DNA from: Chitinophagales bacterium
GTDB taxonomy: Bacteria; Bacteroidota; Bacteroidia; Chitinophagales; Saprospiraceae
Assembly (NCBI GenBank): GCA_017303475.1
Contig: JAFLBO010000009.1
Location: 141,327-205,326 of the forward strand
DNA length: 64,000 nt
Direction of reading: 5' to 3'
Within the stretch, counting starts at the first letter, position 1. Each line of letters begins with the position of its first letter. The translations under genes and the position numbers were made by a program. Below, piece by piece: positions 53,797-61,373 of this stretch. The notes under the pieces were generated by a model that saw only the letters and a list, made by a program, of their open reading frames with translations, had not been told where the DNA came from and searched no databases.

Positions 53797-54966
53797 TCAG
53801 GGCAATTCGCTCCATACCGGCATCTCTTTCCATCCGGCCACCACAGCATGCGTACGCTTTTGGAAAGCATCGCCGCCATAAATAACATGGCCTAAAGCCG
53901 TCGGATTGCCGGAAATACCGTTAAAAAAATCGAGATTTTTGAAAAAATCAGGCTGGATGGTTCGCCCGGATTTAATCTCCACCGGAATGATTTTGCCGCC
54001 ATCCTCGAGCAGAAGGTCAATTTCATGGCCGGTATTATCACGCCAGTAATAGCATTGTGGGCGGATGCCTCGATGGAAATGCTGCTTGAGGGTCTCCACA
54101 ATAATGAAATTTTCAAACAAAGGACCCTTTAGAAAATGCCCCTCCAGTTGCTCCCGGGTTCGGATGCCGAGCAAAGCGCAAACCAGGCCCGTATCGTAAA
54201 AATAGATCTTTGGCGTTTTGGTTAGCCGTTTGTTATAGTTTTTGAAATAGGACTGAAGTTTGAAGGTGATAAAACTGCTTTCCAAAATAGAAAACCAGCG
54301 CTTAATGGTATTGGCATCTACTCCAGCTTCAACGGATATGGCACTTTGATTGAACATCTGACCAATCCGGGATGCACACAAACGGATAAACAACTGGAAT
54401 TTACCCAAATCAGCCACATTCAGCAATTGCCTGACATCGCGCTCTACGTAGTTTTCAATGTAAGAAGGATAAAAATCGCCTGGAGAAACCTGTTGATCGT
54501 AAATCCTCGGATAAGCGCCATTGAACAACAGCGTTTCGTAATCCTGTGGCGACAGTCCTGCGGCGCCAAGTTCTTCTGTGGAAAAAGGTAGCAGGTACAG
54601 GTTGGCCGCTCTTCCTGCCAGACTTTGGCTGATGCCGGCCAAAAGTTGAAAATTTTGCGATCCTGTCAGGATAAATTCACCGTTCCGCCTCGTTTCATCT
54701 ACCACCACCTGAATATAGGAAAAAATATCCGGGGCATATTGGGCCTCATCTATGACCACCCCCGGAGGCAGGGAACGAATAAACCCCAGGGGATCTTGTT
54801 GGGCAAACTGGCGTATTTCCAAATGTTCCAGATTGACATATCGATAATCCGGAAATACACTTCGTGTCAGCACTGTTTTGCCTGACTGCCTGGGACCCGT
54901 TAGGCTGATTACCGGCATTTTCTGAGCCAGACTGCGCATTTTTTCGGAGAGCAAACGAGGAATCAT
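53797..54966 (-). CDS. AAA+ ATPase with DUF4143 (paralog 2)
   Basis: 389 residues, start MIPRLLSEKMRSLAQ. Walker A is GPRQSGKT at 24-31, Walker B is GVVIDEAQYAPDIFSY, then ILTGSQNFQLLAGISQSLAGR. The DUF4143 part has FNQSAISVEAGVDANTIKRW and HEIDLLLEDGGKIIPVEIKSG. Its 3' end abuts the Fic remnant, so the break in the Fic gene may be where this gene entered. The promoter region upstream has TACATTTG on the minus strand close to the start. Function unknown beyond ATP use and possible nuclease-like tail. Confidence 0.88.
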   Translation of the reverse strand: MIPRLLSEKMRSLAQKMPVISLTGPRQSGKTVLTRSVFPDYRYVNLEHLEIRQFAQQDPLGFIRSLPPGVVIDEAQYAPDIFSYIQVVVDETRRNGEFILTGSQNFQLLAGISQSLAGRAANLYLLPFSTEELGAAGLSPQDYETLLFNGAYPRIYDQQVSPGDFYPSYIENYVERDVRQLLNVADLGKFQLFIRLCASRIGQMFNQSAISVEAGVDANTIKRWFSILESSFITFKLQSYFKNYNKRLTKTPKIYFYDTGLVCALLGIRTREQLEGHFLKGPLFENFIIVETLKQHFHRGIRPQCYYWRDNTGHEIDLLLEDGGKIIPVEIKSGRTIQPDFFKNLDFFNGISGNPTALGHVIYGGDAFQKRTHAVVAGWKEMPVWSELP

Positions 54967-55080
54967 GGTACAAATGTAAGCAACAATTTTTACAAATTCG
55001 GAATAATATGTCGGATTTGTAAGAATTGGTGATTCTTCAAGCGTTGATGTGGTAAGAGGATTGAGGGTATTGTGAGGAAG

Positions 55081-55142
55081 AACCGAGCGCGGCGGCGGGA
55101 TGCCGGGATGCTATGGGGATGGGAAGACCGGGCGGGGCCGAA
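55081..55142 (+). repeat. Family A repeat (close to consensus)
   Basis: ACCGAGCGCGGCGGCGGGAT, CCGGGATGCTATGGGGATGG and GAAGACCGGGCGGGGC are directly joined to the family C copy at 55143. The gap 54967-55530 (564 nt) holds only repeats of families A, B, C and D. Confidence 0.8.
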
Positions 55143-55274
55143 CATCTATCATCTTGTAACCCGCTGTTTCAACAGCGGGCAAAAGCCGACCCACAAATCA
55201 CACCTATCCTCTTTACAAAACATCAGCATCTGCTATCGTTTATAGATGCTGATGCGCTGCAAAGATGATAGATG
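55143..55274. repeat. Family C palindromic repeat (short version)
   Basis: The outer arms CATCTATCATCTT and AAGATGATAGATG (55262-55274) are perfect inverses. Inside are CCCGCTGTTTCAACAGCGGG (55161-55180) and CATCAGCATCT/AGATGCTGATG (55221-55254). Here the former outer-left arm pairs with the former inner-right arm, so a part was deleted relative to 30404-30592. Confidence 0.8.
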
Positions 55275-55333
55275 GTTCTTGCGACCTCGGAGAGGTCGAA
55301 CATATCTGCCGCGTTTTCCGCCGCGCTTGGGTC

Positions 55334-55422
55334 TTGACCCAGCGCACCCACGTGAGCTGCCAGGCATTGATGATGGGCTCCTGGGCCAGATTGATGCATA
55401 CATTAGTTTTGCCACTCACGGA
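55334..55422. repeat. Family B repeat, copy 1
   Basis: It begins TTGACCCAGCGCACCCACG, has CTCCTGGGCCAGA in the middle and ends GCCACTCACGGA. It is flanked on the left by CCGCCGCGCTTGGGTCTT, the inverted arm of family A, and 15 nt away on the right by a family A copy. Confidence 0.75.
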
Positions 55423-55436
55423 TGTTGCTCTGGGGA

Positions 55437-55502
55437 GAGACCTGAGCGCGATGGTGGGATGCCAGGATGCTATTGAAGTGGGAAGACCGTGCATGGCGGA
55501 AA
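55437..55502 (+). repeat. Family A repeat
   Basis: GAGACCTGAGCGCGATGGTG, GGATGCCAGGATGCTATTGA and GTGGGAAGACCGTGCATGGC lie 28 nt after the stop (minus strand) of the CIA30-like gene. Confidence 0.7.
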
Positions 55503-55530
55503 AAGGTATTGCTATACTACCAATATACCC

Positions 55531-56067
55531 TTACTCCAAACCTATCCAATCAATCAACAATTTGAAATCTTCTTCTTGCTTGTTGGCAATCAAAAAACTC
55601 AATTGTTCAATGCTATTAAAGTTGAAATTCGGGCTATTCAATTTTCGCCCTCGAAACTGAGGGTAGAATTCACTTATAGGTAACTTGATGTTTTCCCATT
55701 CTCCGGAAGTAGTAAACGGGTGCACGTAAGACTCAGGCTGCGAGATTTCACCTTTCAACCGAAATTCATACGCCTTGCCATCTCCCTTTACCCGCAAAAC
55801 GATACATGTTTTTTGTTCCGATAGTTTTATCGTTTTGTTCAGCTGCACCGAGGCAAATCCTCCGTAATTCGCCAATGAAACGTGACCCGAAAATTGTCCA
55901 TGTCCAGCATCCGTAAGTGCCAAAGAACTCGTGGATACCCCCCCCATCACACCATCGTTGACAATACGCCATTCATTGATTTTTGTTTGAGTGGTAAAGG
56001 TGTAAACCTCTTTCATATTTGTTTCAGTGGATAAAGCAAGCGTTAGTAAAATCAGAAGGTATTTCAT
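55531..56067 (-). CDS. CIA30 (NDUFAF1-like) domain protein
   Basis: 178 residues. A short hydrophobic N-terminus (MKYLLILLTLALSTET) suggests export. Residues 20-178 match the CIA30 fold: WRIVNDGVMGGVSTSSLAL, FSGHVSLANYGGFASVQLNK, CIVLRVKGDGKAYEFRLKG and LPISEFYPQFRGRKLN. In mitochondria CIA30 assists complex I assembly; bacterial homologues have a carbohydrate-binding-like fold and no established role. It stands alone between repeat clusters. Confidence 0.85.
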   Translation of the reverse strand: MKYLLILLTLALSTETNMKEVYTFTTQTKINEWRIVNDGVMGGVSTSSLALTDAGHGQFSGHVSLANYGGFASVQLNKTIKLSEQKTCIVLRVKGDGKAYEFRLKGEISQPESYVHPFTTSGEWENIKLPISEFYPQFRGRKLNSPNFNFNSIEQLSFLIANKQEEDFKLLIDWIGLE

Positions 56068-56230
56068 CCGTATTGTTTTTTACAGCCAACCTGTTGTGGT
56101 TTTGAGCGAGGTTGGTTTTCAATCCTTATTGATCATTCAAATCATCAAAACCAGTATAATCCCAGCATAACAGGCGCTAAGTCGTTTTGTTCCGCCGGGT
56201 GCAATGGATATTGGTAAGAGCGGGCGAGGG

Positions 56231-56298
56231 GGAAGACCCGAGCGCGGCGGGAGGATGCCGGGATGCTATGGGGATGGGAATACTGGGCGGGGTGGAAA
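56231..56298 (+). repeat. Family A repeat (close to consensus)
   Basis: GGAAGACCCGAGCGCGGCGG, GAGGATGCCGGGATGCTATG and GGGATGGGAATACTGGGCGG. An inverted partial copy (CTGCCGCGCTTGGGTCTT) lies at 56321-56338. The 385-nt gap 56068-56452 holds only families A and B. Confidence 0.8.
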
Positions 56299-56360
56299 TC
56301 GTCCATCAGGGCGACTCTTTCTGCCGCGCTTGGGTCTTCCCGACTTCTTCGGGACAGGTC

Positions 56361-56449
56361 TTGACCCAGCGCACCCACGTGAGCTGCCAGGCATTGGTGA
56401 ATGACTCCTGGGCCAGACTGATGCGTACATTAGCTTAGCCACTCACGGA
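56361..56449. repeat. Family B repeat, copy 2
   Basis: Same 89-bp length and ends as the copy at 55334-55422. It finishes 3 nt before the stop codon of the DUF6088 gene. On the minus strand it can be read as ISLAQESFTNAWQLTWV, similar in all copies but without a start. Confidence 0.75.
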
Positions 56450-56452
56450 CAA

Positions 56453-57058
56453 TCAATCTTTGCCATCATTCAATGCTTTTTTCATGACTTTCTGAATCCA
56501 TACCGGCGCCAGCGCAATGTCATGGCGCAGATCTTTTTCAGCCTCTCGACGCAGCAAGTCAACAATCCTCTTTTCTTCCACATCGGTTACCTTGCCGTTG
56601 CCGATTTCTTTCAATGCCTGTATGACCAAGCGACTTATTTTTCCCTTGGCCAGCAGGTTCTTTGGCGTGGTTTTCTTGAACTTGATCTTTCGTTTGCCTA
56701 CCCTTATTTCCCGGGGCGAACCATCGGTAAGCAACACAATATTCATGGGTACCTGTGTACTCAGCCCAAGGGCGTTTAATGCATAGCTGCCAGTGGGTAC
56801 GGTGCGTATCCGGTCACGCTTGGCAATGGCTTCTGCCACTTCCTCAGCGGTGGGTAGCAGTTTACCTATTAAACTGCTCTCCTTGGGGCGAACATATATG
56901 CCTTGGGCCACCCGCTTGATCACACCTTCTTTTGCTAACCTAAAAAGAGAAAGCCTTACCGCTTCTGATGACCCCAGGTCACTGAAATCGGCAGGCAGTA
57001 GCAACCCTCCTAGAGGAAGGACTTCTATACGCTTCAATATTCTTTCTTCTATACTCAT
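56453..57058 (-). CDS. DUF6088 (AbiEi-like) antitoxin/transcription factor, orphan
   Basis: 201 residues, normal family length. The N-terminal winged helix has LSLFRLAKEGVIKRVAQGIYVRPKES. The middle is AIAKRDRIRTVPTGSYALNALGLST, then VLLTDGSPREIRVGKRKIKFKKT. DUF6088 proteins are related to AbiEi antitoxins, which repress their own operon and are usually followed by an AbiEii toxin. Downstream here is only the family B repeat, so the partner appears lost. A promoter with four operator-like half-sites precedes it (57067-57144), supporting autoregulation. Confidence 0.85.
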   Translation of the reverse strand: MSIEERILKRIEVLPLGGLLLPADFSDLGSSEAVRLSLFRLAKEGVIKRVAQGIYVRPKESSLIGKLLPTAEEVAEAIAKRDRIRTVPTGSYALNALGLSTQVPMNIVLLTDGSPREIRVGKRKIKFKKTTPKNLLAKGKISRLVIQALKEIGNGKVTDVEEKRIVDLLRREAEKDLRHDIALAPVWIQKVMKKALNDGKD

Positions 57059-57066
57059 TGACTTTT

Positions 57067-57144
57067 ATTTTGTAACAAATTTAGTAAATATTTGTTACAA
57101 TCAAATTCATTTTGTAACAAAAAAAGAAAACATTTGTTACAAAT
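57067..57144 (-). promoter_or_regulatory. Operator array and promoter of the DUF6088 gene
   Basis: There are four copies of a TTTGTAACAAA/TTTGTTACAAA motif: 57067-57079, 57090-57101, 57110-57121 and 57132-57144, alternating in orientation. The centres are 20-22 bp apart, on one face of the helix. On the minus strand a promoter TTTG (57105-57102), 18-nt spacer, TAAATTTG (57083-57076) is embedded in the first two sites. Binding by the DUF6088 protein would block it. Confidence 0.65.
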
Positions 57145-57155
57145 ACCCGCCACAA

Positions 57156-57222
57156 AAGACCCGAGCGCGGCGTGGGGATGCCGGGATTTTATGTGGATGG
57201 GAAGACCGGCAGGGCGGCGTAA
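57156..57222 (+). repeat. Family A repeat
   Basis: AAGACCCGAGCGCGGCGTGG, GATGCCGGGATTTTATGTGG and ATGGGAAGACCGGCAGGGCG run up to the stop codon of the DUF3024 gene at 57227 and begin 11 nt after the last operator half-site. Confidence 0.75.
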
Positions 57223-57226
57223 GCAC

Positions 57227-57574
57227 TCACCCCTTAAAACACCCATACCCGTCTTCATCAACCTCCTTCAGCAGGAGGTCCAAATCCGGCGACTCAGGGT
57301 AGGGGCTATAGCTTACCCATTTACCGTTTGCCCTATGCCAGTATAATTTCCATACATTTTGAGTGCCCAAATAGCGAATCCGGGCAAACGGAAGATGCTG
57401 AATAATCGTTTTATCTCTCCAGTTGGGCCGGATTTCAAACAGCTCAATGCACTGTTTTTCATACGAAAAGCCGATATCCAGTTGGGGTCGGATATGTTCA
57501 GGAGGCCGCATAGCCTCTATGAACGCCTGTAAAATGGTTGATTCTTTTTCTGTCATGGTTACTGTTTGGGCCAC
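57227..57574 (-). CDS. DUF3024 protein
   Basis: 115 residues (109 if the ATG at 57556 is used). RPPEHIRPQLDIGFSYEKQCIELFEIRPNW and FARIRYLGTQNVWKLYWHRANGKWVSYSPYPESPDLDLLLKEVDED match DUF3024, a family of small cytoplasmic proteins found next to restriction or nuclease genes in many bacteria. No function known. Flanked by family A repeats on both sides. Confidence 0.82.
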   Translation of the reverse strand: MAQTVTMTEKESTILQAFIEAMRPPEHIRPQLDIGFSYEKQCIELFEIRPNWRDKTIIQHLPFARIRYLGTQNVWKLYWHRANGKWVSYSPYPESPDLDLLLKEVDEDGYGCFKG

Positions 57575-57626
57575 CCCACCGGCCCTGCGGAGGGTTCAAA
57601 GTTCGGAAAAAAAGAACGGATCCCAT

Positions 57627-57712
57627 CTGTCATCTTGTAACCCGCTGTTTCAACGGCGGGCAAAAAGTCGGTCTACCCATCACACCTAGCTTCTTTACAA
57701 AAGATCAGCATC
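57627..57712. repeat. Family C repeat (left half only)
   Basis: ATCTGTCATCTTGTAACCCG, then GCTGTTTCAACGGCGGGC and CACACCTAGCTTCTTTACAA correspond to the left half of 30404-30592. It is cut at CAGCATCTGG and followed by a family A copy. Confidence 0.7.
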
Positions 57713-57724
57713 TGGCAGGGTAAT

Positions 57725-57786
57725 TCCCGTGCGCGGCGGGAGGATGCCTGGATGCTATGGGGATGGGAAGACCGGGCGGGACGGGG
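57725..57786 (+). repeat. Family A repeat (close to consensus)
   Basis: CCCGTGCGCGGCGGGAGGAT, GCCTGGATGCTATGGGGATG and GGAAGACCGGGCGGGACGGG end at the -33 element of the following promoter. Confidence 0.8.
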
Positions 57787-57787
57787 G

Positions 57788-57817
57788 TTGATTATTTAAA
57801 AATTTGACGTATATTTG
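57788..57817 (+). promoter_or_regulatory. Consensus Bacteroidota promoter
   Basis: TTG (57788-57790), exactly 19 nt, then TATATTTG (57810-57817): a full match to TTG-N19-TAnnTTTG. The GTG start of the next gene is 35 nt downstream. The first T follows directly on the family A repeat. Confidence 0.75.
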
Positions 57818-57852
57818 GTTCTTCCAATTCTGCTAAACCAAATCTTTTCCTC

Positions 57853-59052
57853 GTGCAACAACGCATTACAATCTTGGTACTATTTAGCCTTTTGGCTATC
57901 TCCACGGCCATTGGCCAAAATGGATCGGTTAAATTAATAACATCATATGCCTATAGCTATTTTGAGCCTGAAACAGGAGAAGCTGTAAATAATGATTCAA
58001 TCTGGTATGTTTACAACAATGACCAACAAGTCATTGAAGAAATTGAGTGGCGGATTCTTCCGTCAGAGCTGGATTGGAAACTTTTCGATCGAAGACATGC
58101 TATTTCTTATGATGCTGCCGGCCACCGCCTTACTCTTGAGCGCCAAGTTTGGACAGGTACTACCTGGTTGAATTATGCACGATATACTTATAGCTATGAT
58201 GCCGAAGGTCGAAGAGTTAAAGAGACAAGAGAGGCTTGGAGCGGCGGCAATTGGGTGCCTGATGATGTCACGACATGGGAATACGATGCCCAGGGTCATT
58301 TACTTTCTGAAAAAAGCCTTAAAAACGAAATATTATATACCTACAACACAGACGGCTATACCTCAACTGTAACCATTAGCCAAGAACTTAACGCTGGAGT
58401 GATAAATAAATACCGCGCTTTCTATGATTATTTGCCACTAAGTGGTGGTTTGCCTGTCTCGATACTCTGGCAACAGTGGAATATAAATGCTTGGGAAAAC
58501 ACCTATAAATACAATTACGAATATAATACCGCCGGGAATACTTTGAATATTATAAACGAAACATGGAATGGGGCAACCTGGTATATCTCAGGAAAAACAT
58601 CAAATACATACAATGGAAATGAAAAAATAACCTGTAGTATAAAGACGAATTTAATAAACGGAATTTGGGTGAACGATTACCAGGACATCCTGCAATATGA
58701 CGTTGATGGCGATTTGATATTTTTCAATACTGATAAATGGCACAATGGAGGCTGGTCTAAATTTCTACGTGTCAGGTATCATTACAAACCAATTGCGACC
58801 CAGGATACGCCCACAGATGCCGGATTTAGTTTTTTCCCAAACCCGGCATCTACCTTTATTAGCTTAAAAAGTGATGGCGGTACGCACGCCAATATTTATG
58901 ATCAGCAGGGTCGTCTTGTGCGCTCACAAAGCCTGAATTGCCAGACCCAAGAAACCTTCCAATTGGGGATTTTACCAGCAGGGAACTATCTGCTCCAAGT
59001 CTTAAAAAACGATGGTAAGTTGGGGGTAAAACCTTTGCAAATCAGGCATTGA
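57853..59052 (+). CDS. T9SS-sorted protein with YD-like repeats
   Basis: 399 residues, GTG start at 57853, first residues MQQRITILVLFSLLAISTAIGQ (signal peptide). Repeats of about 25-40 residues follow, such as YSYDAEGRRVKETREAWSGG, WEYDAQGHLLSEKSL, YEYNTAGNTLNIINETWNGA and LQYDVDGDLIFFNTDKWHNG. They resemble short YD/RHS strands but lack an RHS core. FFPNPASTFISLKSDGG to LGVKPLQIRH is a type A sorting domain. A surface protein of unknown ligand; the nearby full promoter suggests it is expressed on its own. Confidence 0.82.
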   Translation: MQQRITILVLFSLLAISTAIGQNGSVKLITSYAYSYFEPETGEAVNNDSIWYVYNNDQQVIEEIEWRILPSELDWKLFDRRHAISYDAAGHRLTLERQVWTGTTWLNYARYTYSYDAEGRRVKETREAWSGGNWVPDDVTTWEYDAQGHLLSEKSLKNEILYTYNTDGYTSTVTISQELNAGVINKYRAFYDYLPLSGGLPVSILWQQWNINAWENTYKYNYEYNTAGNTLNIINETWNGATWYISGKTSNTYNGNEKITCSIKTNLINGIWVNDYQDILQYDVDGDLIFFNTDKWHNGGWSKFLRVRYHYKPIATQDTPTDAGFSFFPNPASTFISLKSDGGTHANIYDQQGRLVRSQSLNCQTQETFQLGILPAGNYLLQVLKNDGKLGVKPLQIRH

Positions 59053-59056
59053 GCTT

Positions 59057-59098
59057 AAGAGCATGCTGGGGGTAATATTGAGATGGGAAGACCAGGAA
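59057..59098 (+). repeat. Hybrid of family E end and family A core
   Basis: AAGAGCATGCTGGGGGTAAT joined to ATTGAGATGGGAAGACCAGG directly after the stop of the YD-like gene. A similar join (GCCGGGGTAATATTGAGATG) occurs after the next gene at 60088. Confidence 0.6.
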
Positions 59099-59154
59099 AC
59101 CTTCCACCTTCGCCTAACCACACACCGTTATAATATTAATGAAACTACAACAAT

Positions 59155-60084
59155 ATGAAAATCGCTTTTACCTCATGTTTCAGATATGAAGCCTTCCCTG
59201 AACAAAAAGAGTGGGATTACATCTTGGCACAAAACCCAGATTACCTTTTTCTTTTGGGCGACTCCATTTATATGGACTTCGGTTATTTCCCCTTCAGTAA
59301 AGAACCTGTTGGGAAGCCCAAACATTATTCTACAGAAAAATTTAGGGCTATAATGAATACTAAATATAGGAATCAATTCGAAAAGGTTAATTCTTTTAAA
59401 ACACTGGTAGATACCATGAGAGAAAAAAATGGGTTTTATGCAATATGGGACGATCATGATTTTGCTTGGGACAATTCTAAAGGAGCCTTGATTTGCAATG
59501 AAAAAAAGAACATTTCAAGAGAATTGTTTCATTATTACACAAAATGCACTACCAATATGCCTCATGTATTTTATCATGTCGACACACCGCTTGCCCGTGT
59601 TATTTTCTTAGACAACCGTACTGATGCAGAAGACTCAGGAGCCAATAGTATCTTACTGAGTGAAGAGCAATTTTTGTTCATAGAGGATAAAATAGAACAT
59701 TCATTACCATATACATTAATTTGTGGAGGATTGACATTGACTGAAGGAAACGAAAACTGGACAAAATATCCTGCACAGTTAACAAGGTTATGTAATTTAC
59801 TGGAAGGCCGAAAGAAAGTTTTCTTTTTATCTGGAGATATTCACTATAATGATTTTAAAAAACCTATTTTCTTAAAGAAATTAGGTTGCACAACTCCTCC
59901 ACAGTTAATATCATCAGGAATGCAGATAAATTATTTAGGGCTAGGTCTTGGATTTGACAACAAACATAATTGGGCAATGCTTAGTTTAGAGGAAGATACT
60001 GCTGCAGTGACTTTTTATAAAGGCTCCAAACCTCAAAAAAAATTGACAGAAGAAGCTAACAAATGGATACAGCAAAATTATTGA
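59155..60084 (+). CDS. PhoD-like (alkaline phosphatase D family) metallophosphatase
   Basis: 309 residues without signal peptide. Metal-binding motifs are TSCFRYEAF (start of family), LLGDSIYMD (35-41), YAIWDDHDFAWDN (95-107), and LSGDIHYND near 227. PhoD enzymes are calcium/iron-dependent phosphodiesterases and monoesterases, usually exported through Tat; this one has no signal and is short, as in cytoplasmic PhoD-like variants of unknown substrate. AT-rich composition compared with its neighbours suggests separate origin. Flanked by repeats on both sides. Confidence 0.87.
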   Translation: MKIAFTSCFRYEAFPEQKEWDYILAQNPDYLFLLGDSIYMDFGYFPFSKEPVGKPKHYSTEKFRAIMNTKYRNQFEKVNSFKTLVDTMREKNGFYAIWDDHDFAWDNSKGALICNEKKNISRELFHYYTKCTTNMPHVFYHVDTPLARVIFLDNRTDAEDSGANSILLSEEQFLFIEDKIEHSLPYTLICGGLTLTEGNENWTKYPAQLTRLCNLLEGRKKVFFLSGDIHYNDFKKPIFLKKLGCTTPPQLISSGMQINYLGLGLGFDNKHNWAMLSLEEDTAAVTFYKGSKPQKKLTEEANKWIQQNY

Positions 60085-60087
60085 TGC

Positions 60088-60146
60088 CGGGGTAATATTG
60101 AGATGGGAAGAAAGGGTGGGGCGGAAAGACCGAGTGCGGCGAAAAA
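60088..60146 (+). repeat. Family A repeat (partial)
   Basis: GGGGTAATATTGAGATGGGA, AGAAAGGGTGGGGCGGAAAG and ACCGAGTGCGGCG fill the 80-nt gap between convergent PhoD-like and Fic genes. Confidence 0.65.
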
Positions 60147-60164
60147 AAAGCCGACAGTTTTCCT

Positions 60165-61247
60165 CTACCTTCTCAATAGGTAAAGCAGCGCATCATTGAT
60201 AAACAAGGTATCCTTCCATACTTGTTTCGTGCTTAGAAGACCCATTGCTGATAACTCATGCAGGTACCTTGAGGCCGTTGGACGAGAGATGCCTAAGGAC
60301 TCCATAAGTAATTCTATGCGGCAATAAGGTTGTACAAAGAGCAATTCCAGCAAATCCTTGCTGTATATTTTGGGCTTTTCTAGCCTCACAGCCTCTGCCG
60401 TTTGGTCAAAGAGGGCGTTGATTTTACGGATTTTCCCTATTGTCTCCAGCGCCGTAACTTCCACCGTTCTGGACATATACAGTATCCACTCTTCCCAACG
60501 ATCATGAGTTCGAACTTCTTGTAATAACCTGTAATAGTCGGCTTTGTGATCAATGATGTATTGGCTGAGATAAAGCACCGGTTTATCAAGCAAGCCGTTA
60601 CTGATCAAAAAAAGTACGTTCAGGATACGGCCCGTCCGACCATTTCCGTCGTAAAATGGGTGAATACTTTCAAATTGATAATGTTGTACGGCCAGGCGGA
60701 TGAACGGGGAAAGGTTGTCGTCTTCGTGCCAATACTTTTCCAGATTATTCATCAGTTGCAAGATCGTATCATAGTCGTCAGGAGGCGTGTATATGACCGC
60801 TCCGGTGGCAGCATTTCTGAGTGCTGTTCCCGGCAACCGACGCAAGCCGGCGCTATTTTCTTCCAGCACCTGCTGTATTTTCAAAATGGCATTTGTGCTC
60901 AAAAAGCCCCTTTCCTGCAAAAAGCGATAGCCGGTAAGCAGTGCTTCTCTATACCGAAGAACCTCTTTGGTAGCAGGATCAGCCTCCACGTTTTTGAGCG
61001 AGAGCGCCTGATAAAGCCGGTCCTGTGTGGTGATGATGTTTTCAATTTCCGAACTGGCGGTAGCCTCTCGCAGAATGACAGCATTGAGCAAAATATCCGG
61101 ATTGGGTAAAGTATTGCTCAGTCCTTTCAGCTCGCCAAGAGCAGCCGCCGTTTTATGTGCTTGCCGAAGTACCGGAATCGTCTCCAACTTTTCCCGGGGA
61201 GGAGGCAGTAAGGGCAGATGATTGTATGGCTGGTCCGGACTTATCAT
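60165..61247 (-). CDS. Fic family protein (AMPylase-like, class II)
   Basis: 360 residues. N-terminal Fic_N has SSEIEN at 65-70, matching the autoinhibitory (S/T)xxxE(G/N) motif, so activity is self-restrained. The catalytic loop HPFYDGNGRTGR starts at His196. The C-terminus is a winged helix (YCRIELLMESLGISRPTASRYLHEL), typical of the subgroup that may bind DNA. Fic proteins transfer AMP or other nucleotide parts to protein hydroxyls. Two palindromes upstream (61272-61336) suggest autoregulation. No separate antitoxin gene is adjacent. Confidence 0.92.
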   Translation of the reverse strand: MISPDQPYNHLPLLPPPREKLETIPVLRQAHKTAAALGELKGLSNTLPNPDILLNAVILREATASSEIENIITTQDRLYQALSLKNVEADPATKEVLRYREALLTGYRFLQERGFLSTNAILKIQQVLEENSAGLRRLPGTALRNAATGAVIYTPPDDYDTILQLMNNLEKYWHEDDNLSPFIRLAVQHYQFESIHPFYDGNGRTGRILNVLFLISNGLLDKPVLYLSQYIIDHKADYYRLLQEVRTHDRWEEWILYMSRTVEVTALETIGKIRKINALFDQTAEAVRLEKPKIYSKDLLELLFVQPYCRIELLMESLGISRPTASRYLHELSAMGLLSTKQVWKDTLFINDALLYLLRR

Positions 61248-61251
61248 TTGA

Positions 61252-61336
61252 CAAAGATAGTTCGCTGGCGGTTATCATGAAAAAAAAGTCGACATTTTTT
61301 TTCATGATAAACCTGTTATGTAAAGAAAGTTTACAT
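61252..61336 (-). promoter_or_regulatory. Fic promoter with two palindromic operators
   Basis: The -7 element is TATCTTTG (61259-61252), with TTTC 19 nt upstream. The first palindrome, TTATCATGAAAAAAAA (61272-61287) with its inverse at 61295-61310, has perfect 16-bp arms around GTCGACA. The second is ATGTAAA-GAAAG-TTTACAT at 61318-61336. The first covers the -33 region. Confidence 0.65.
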
Positions 61337-61373
61337 GATTTGGCGTGGTGTACAGGATTGGGGTCTACCCGAC

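Noticed and set aside
55233..55683. Several open frames of 60-130 codons at 55.2-55.7 kb
   Set aside because: They run through repeats A, B, C and D and partly antisense to the CIA30 gene; none has homology or a convincing start.
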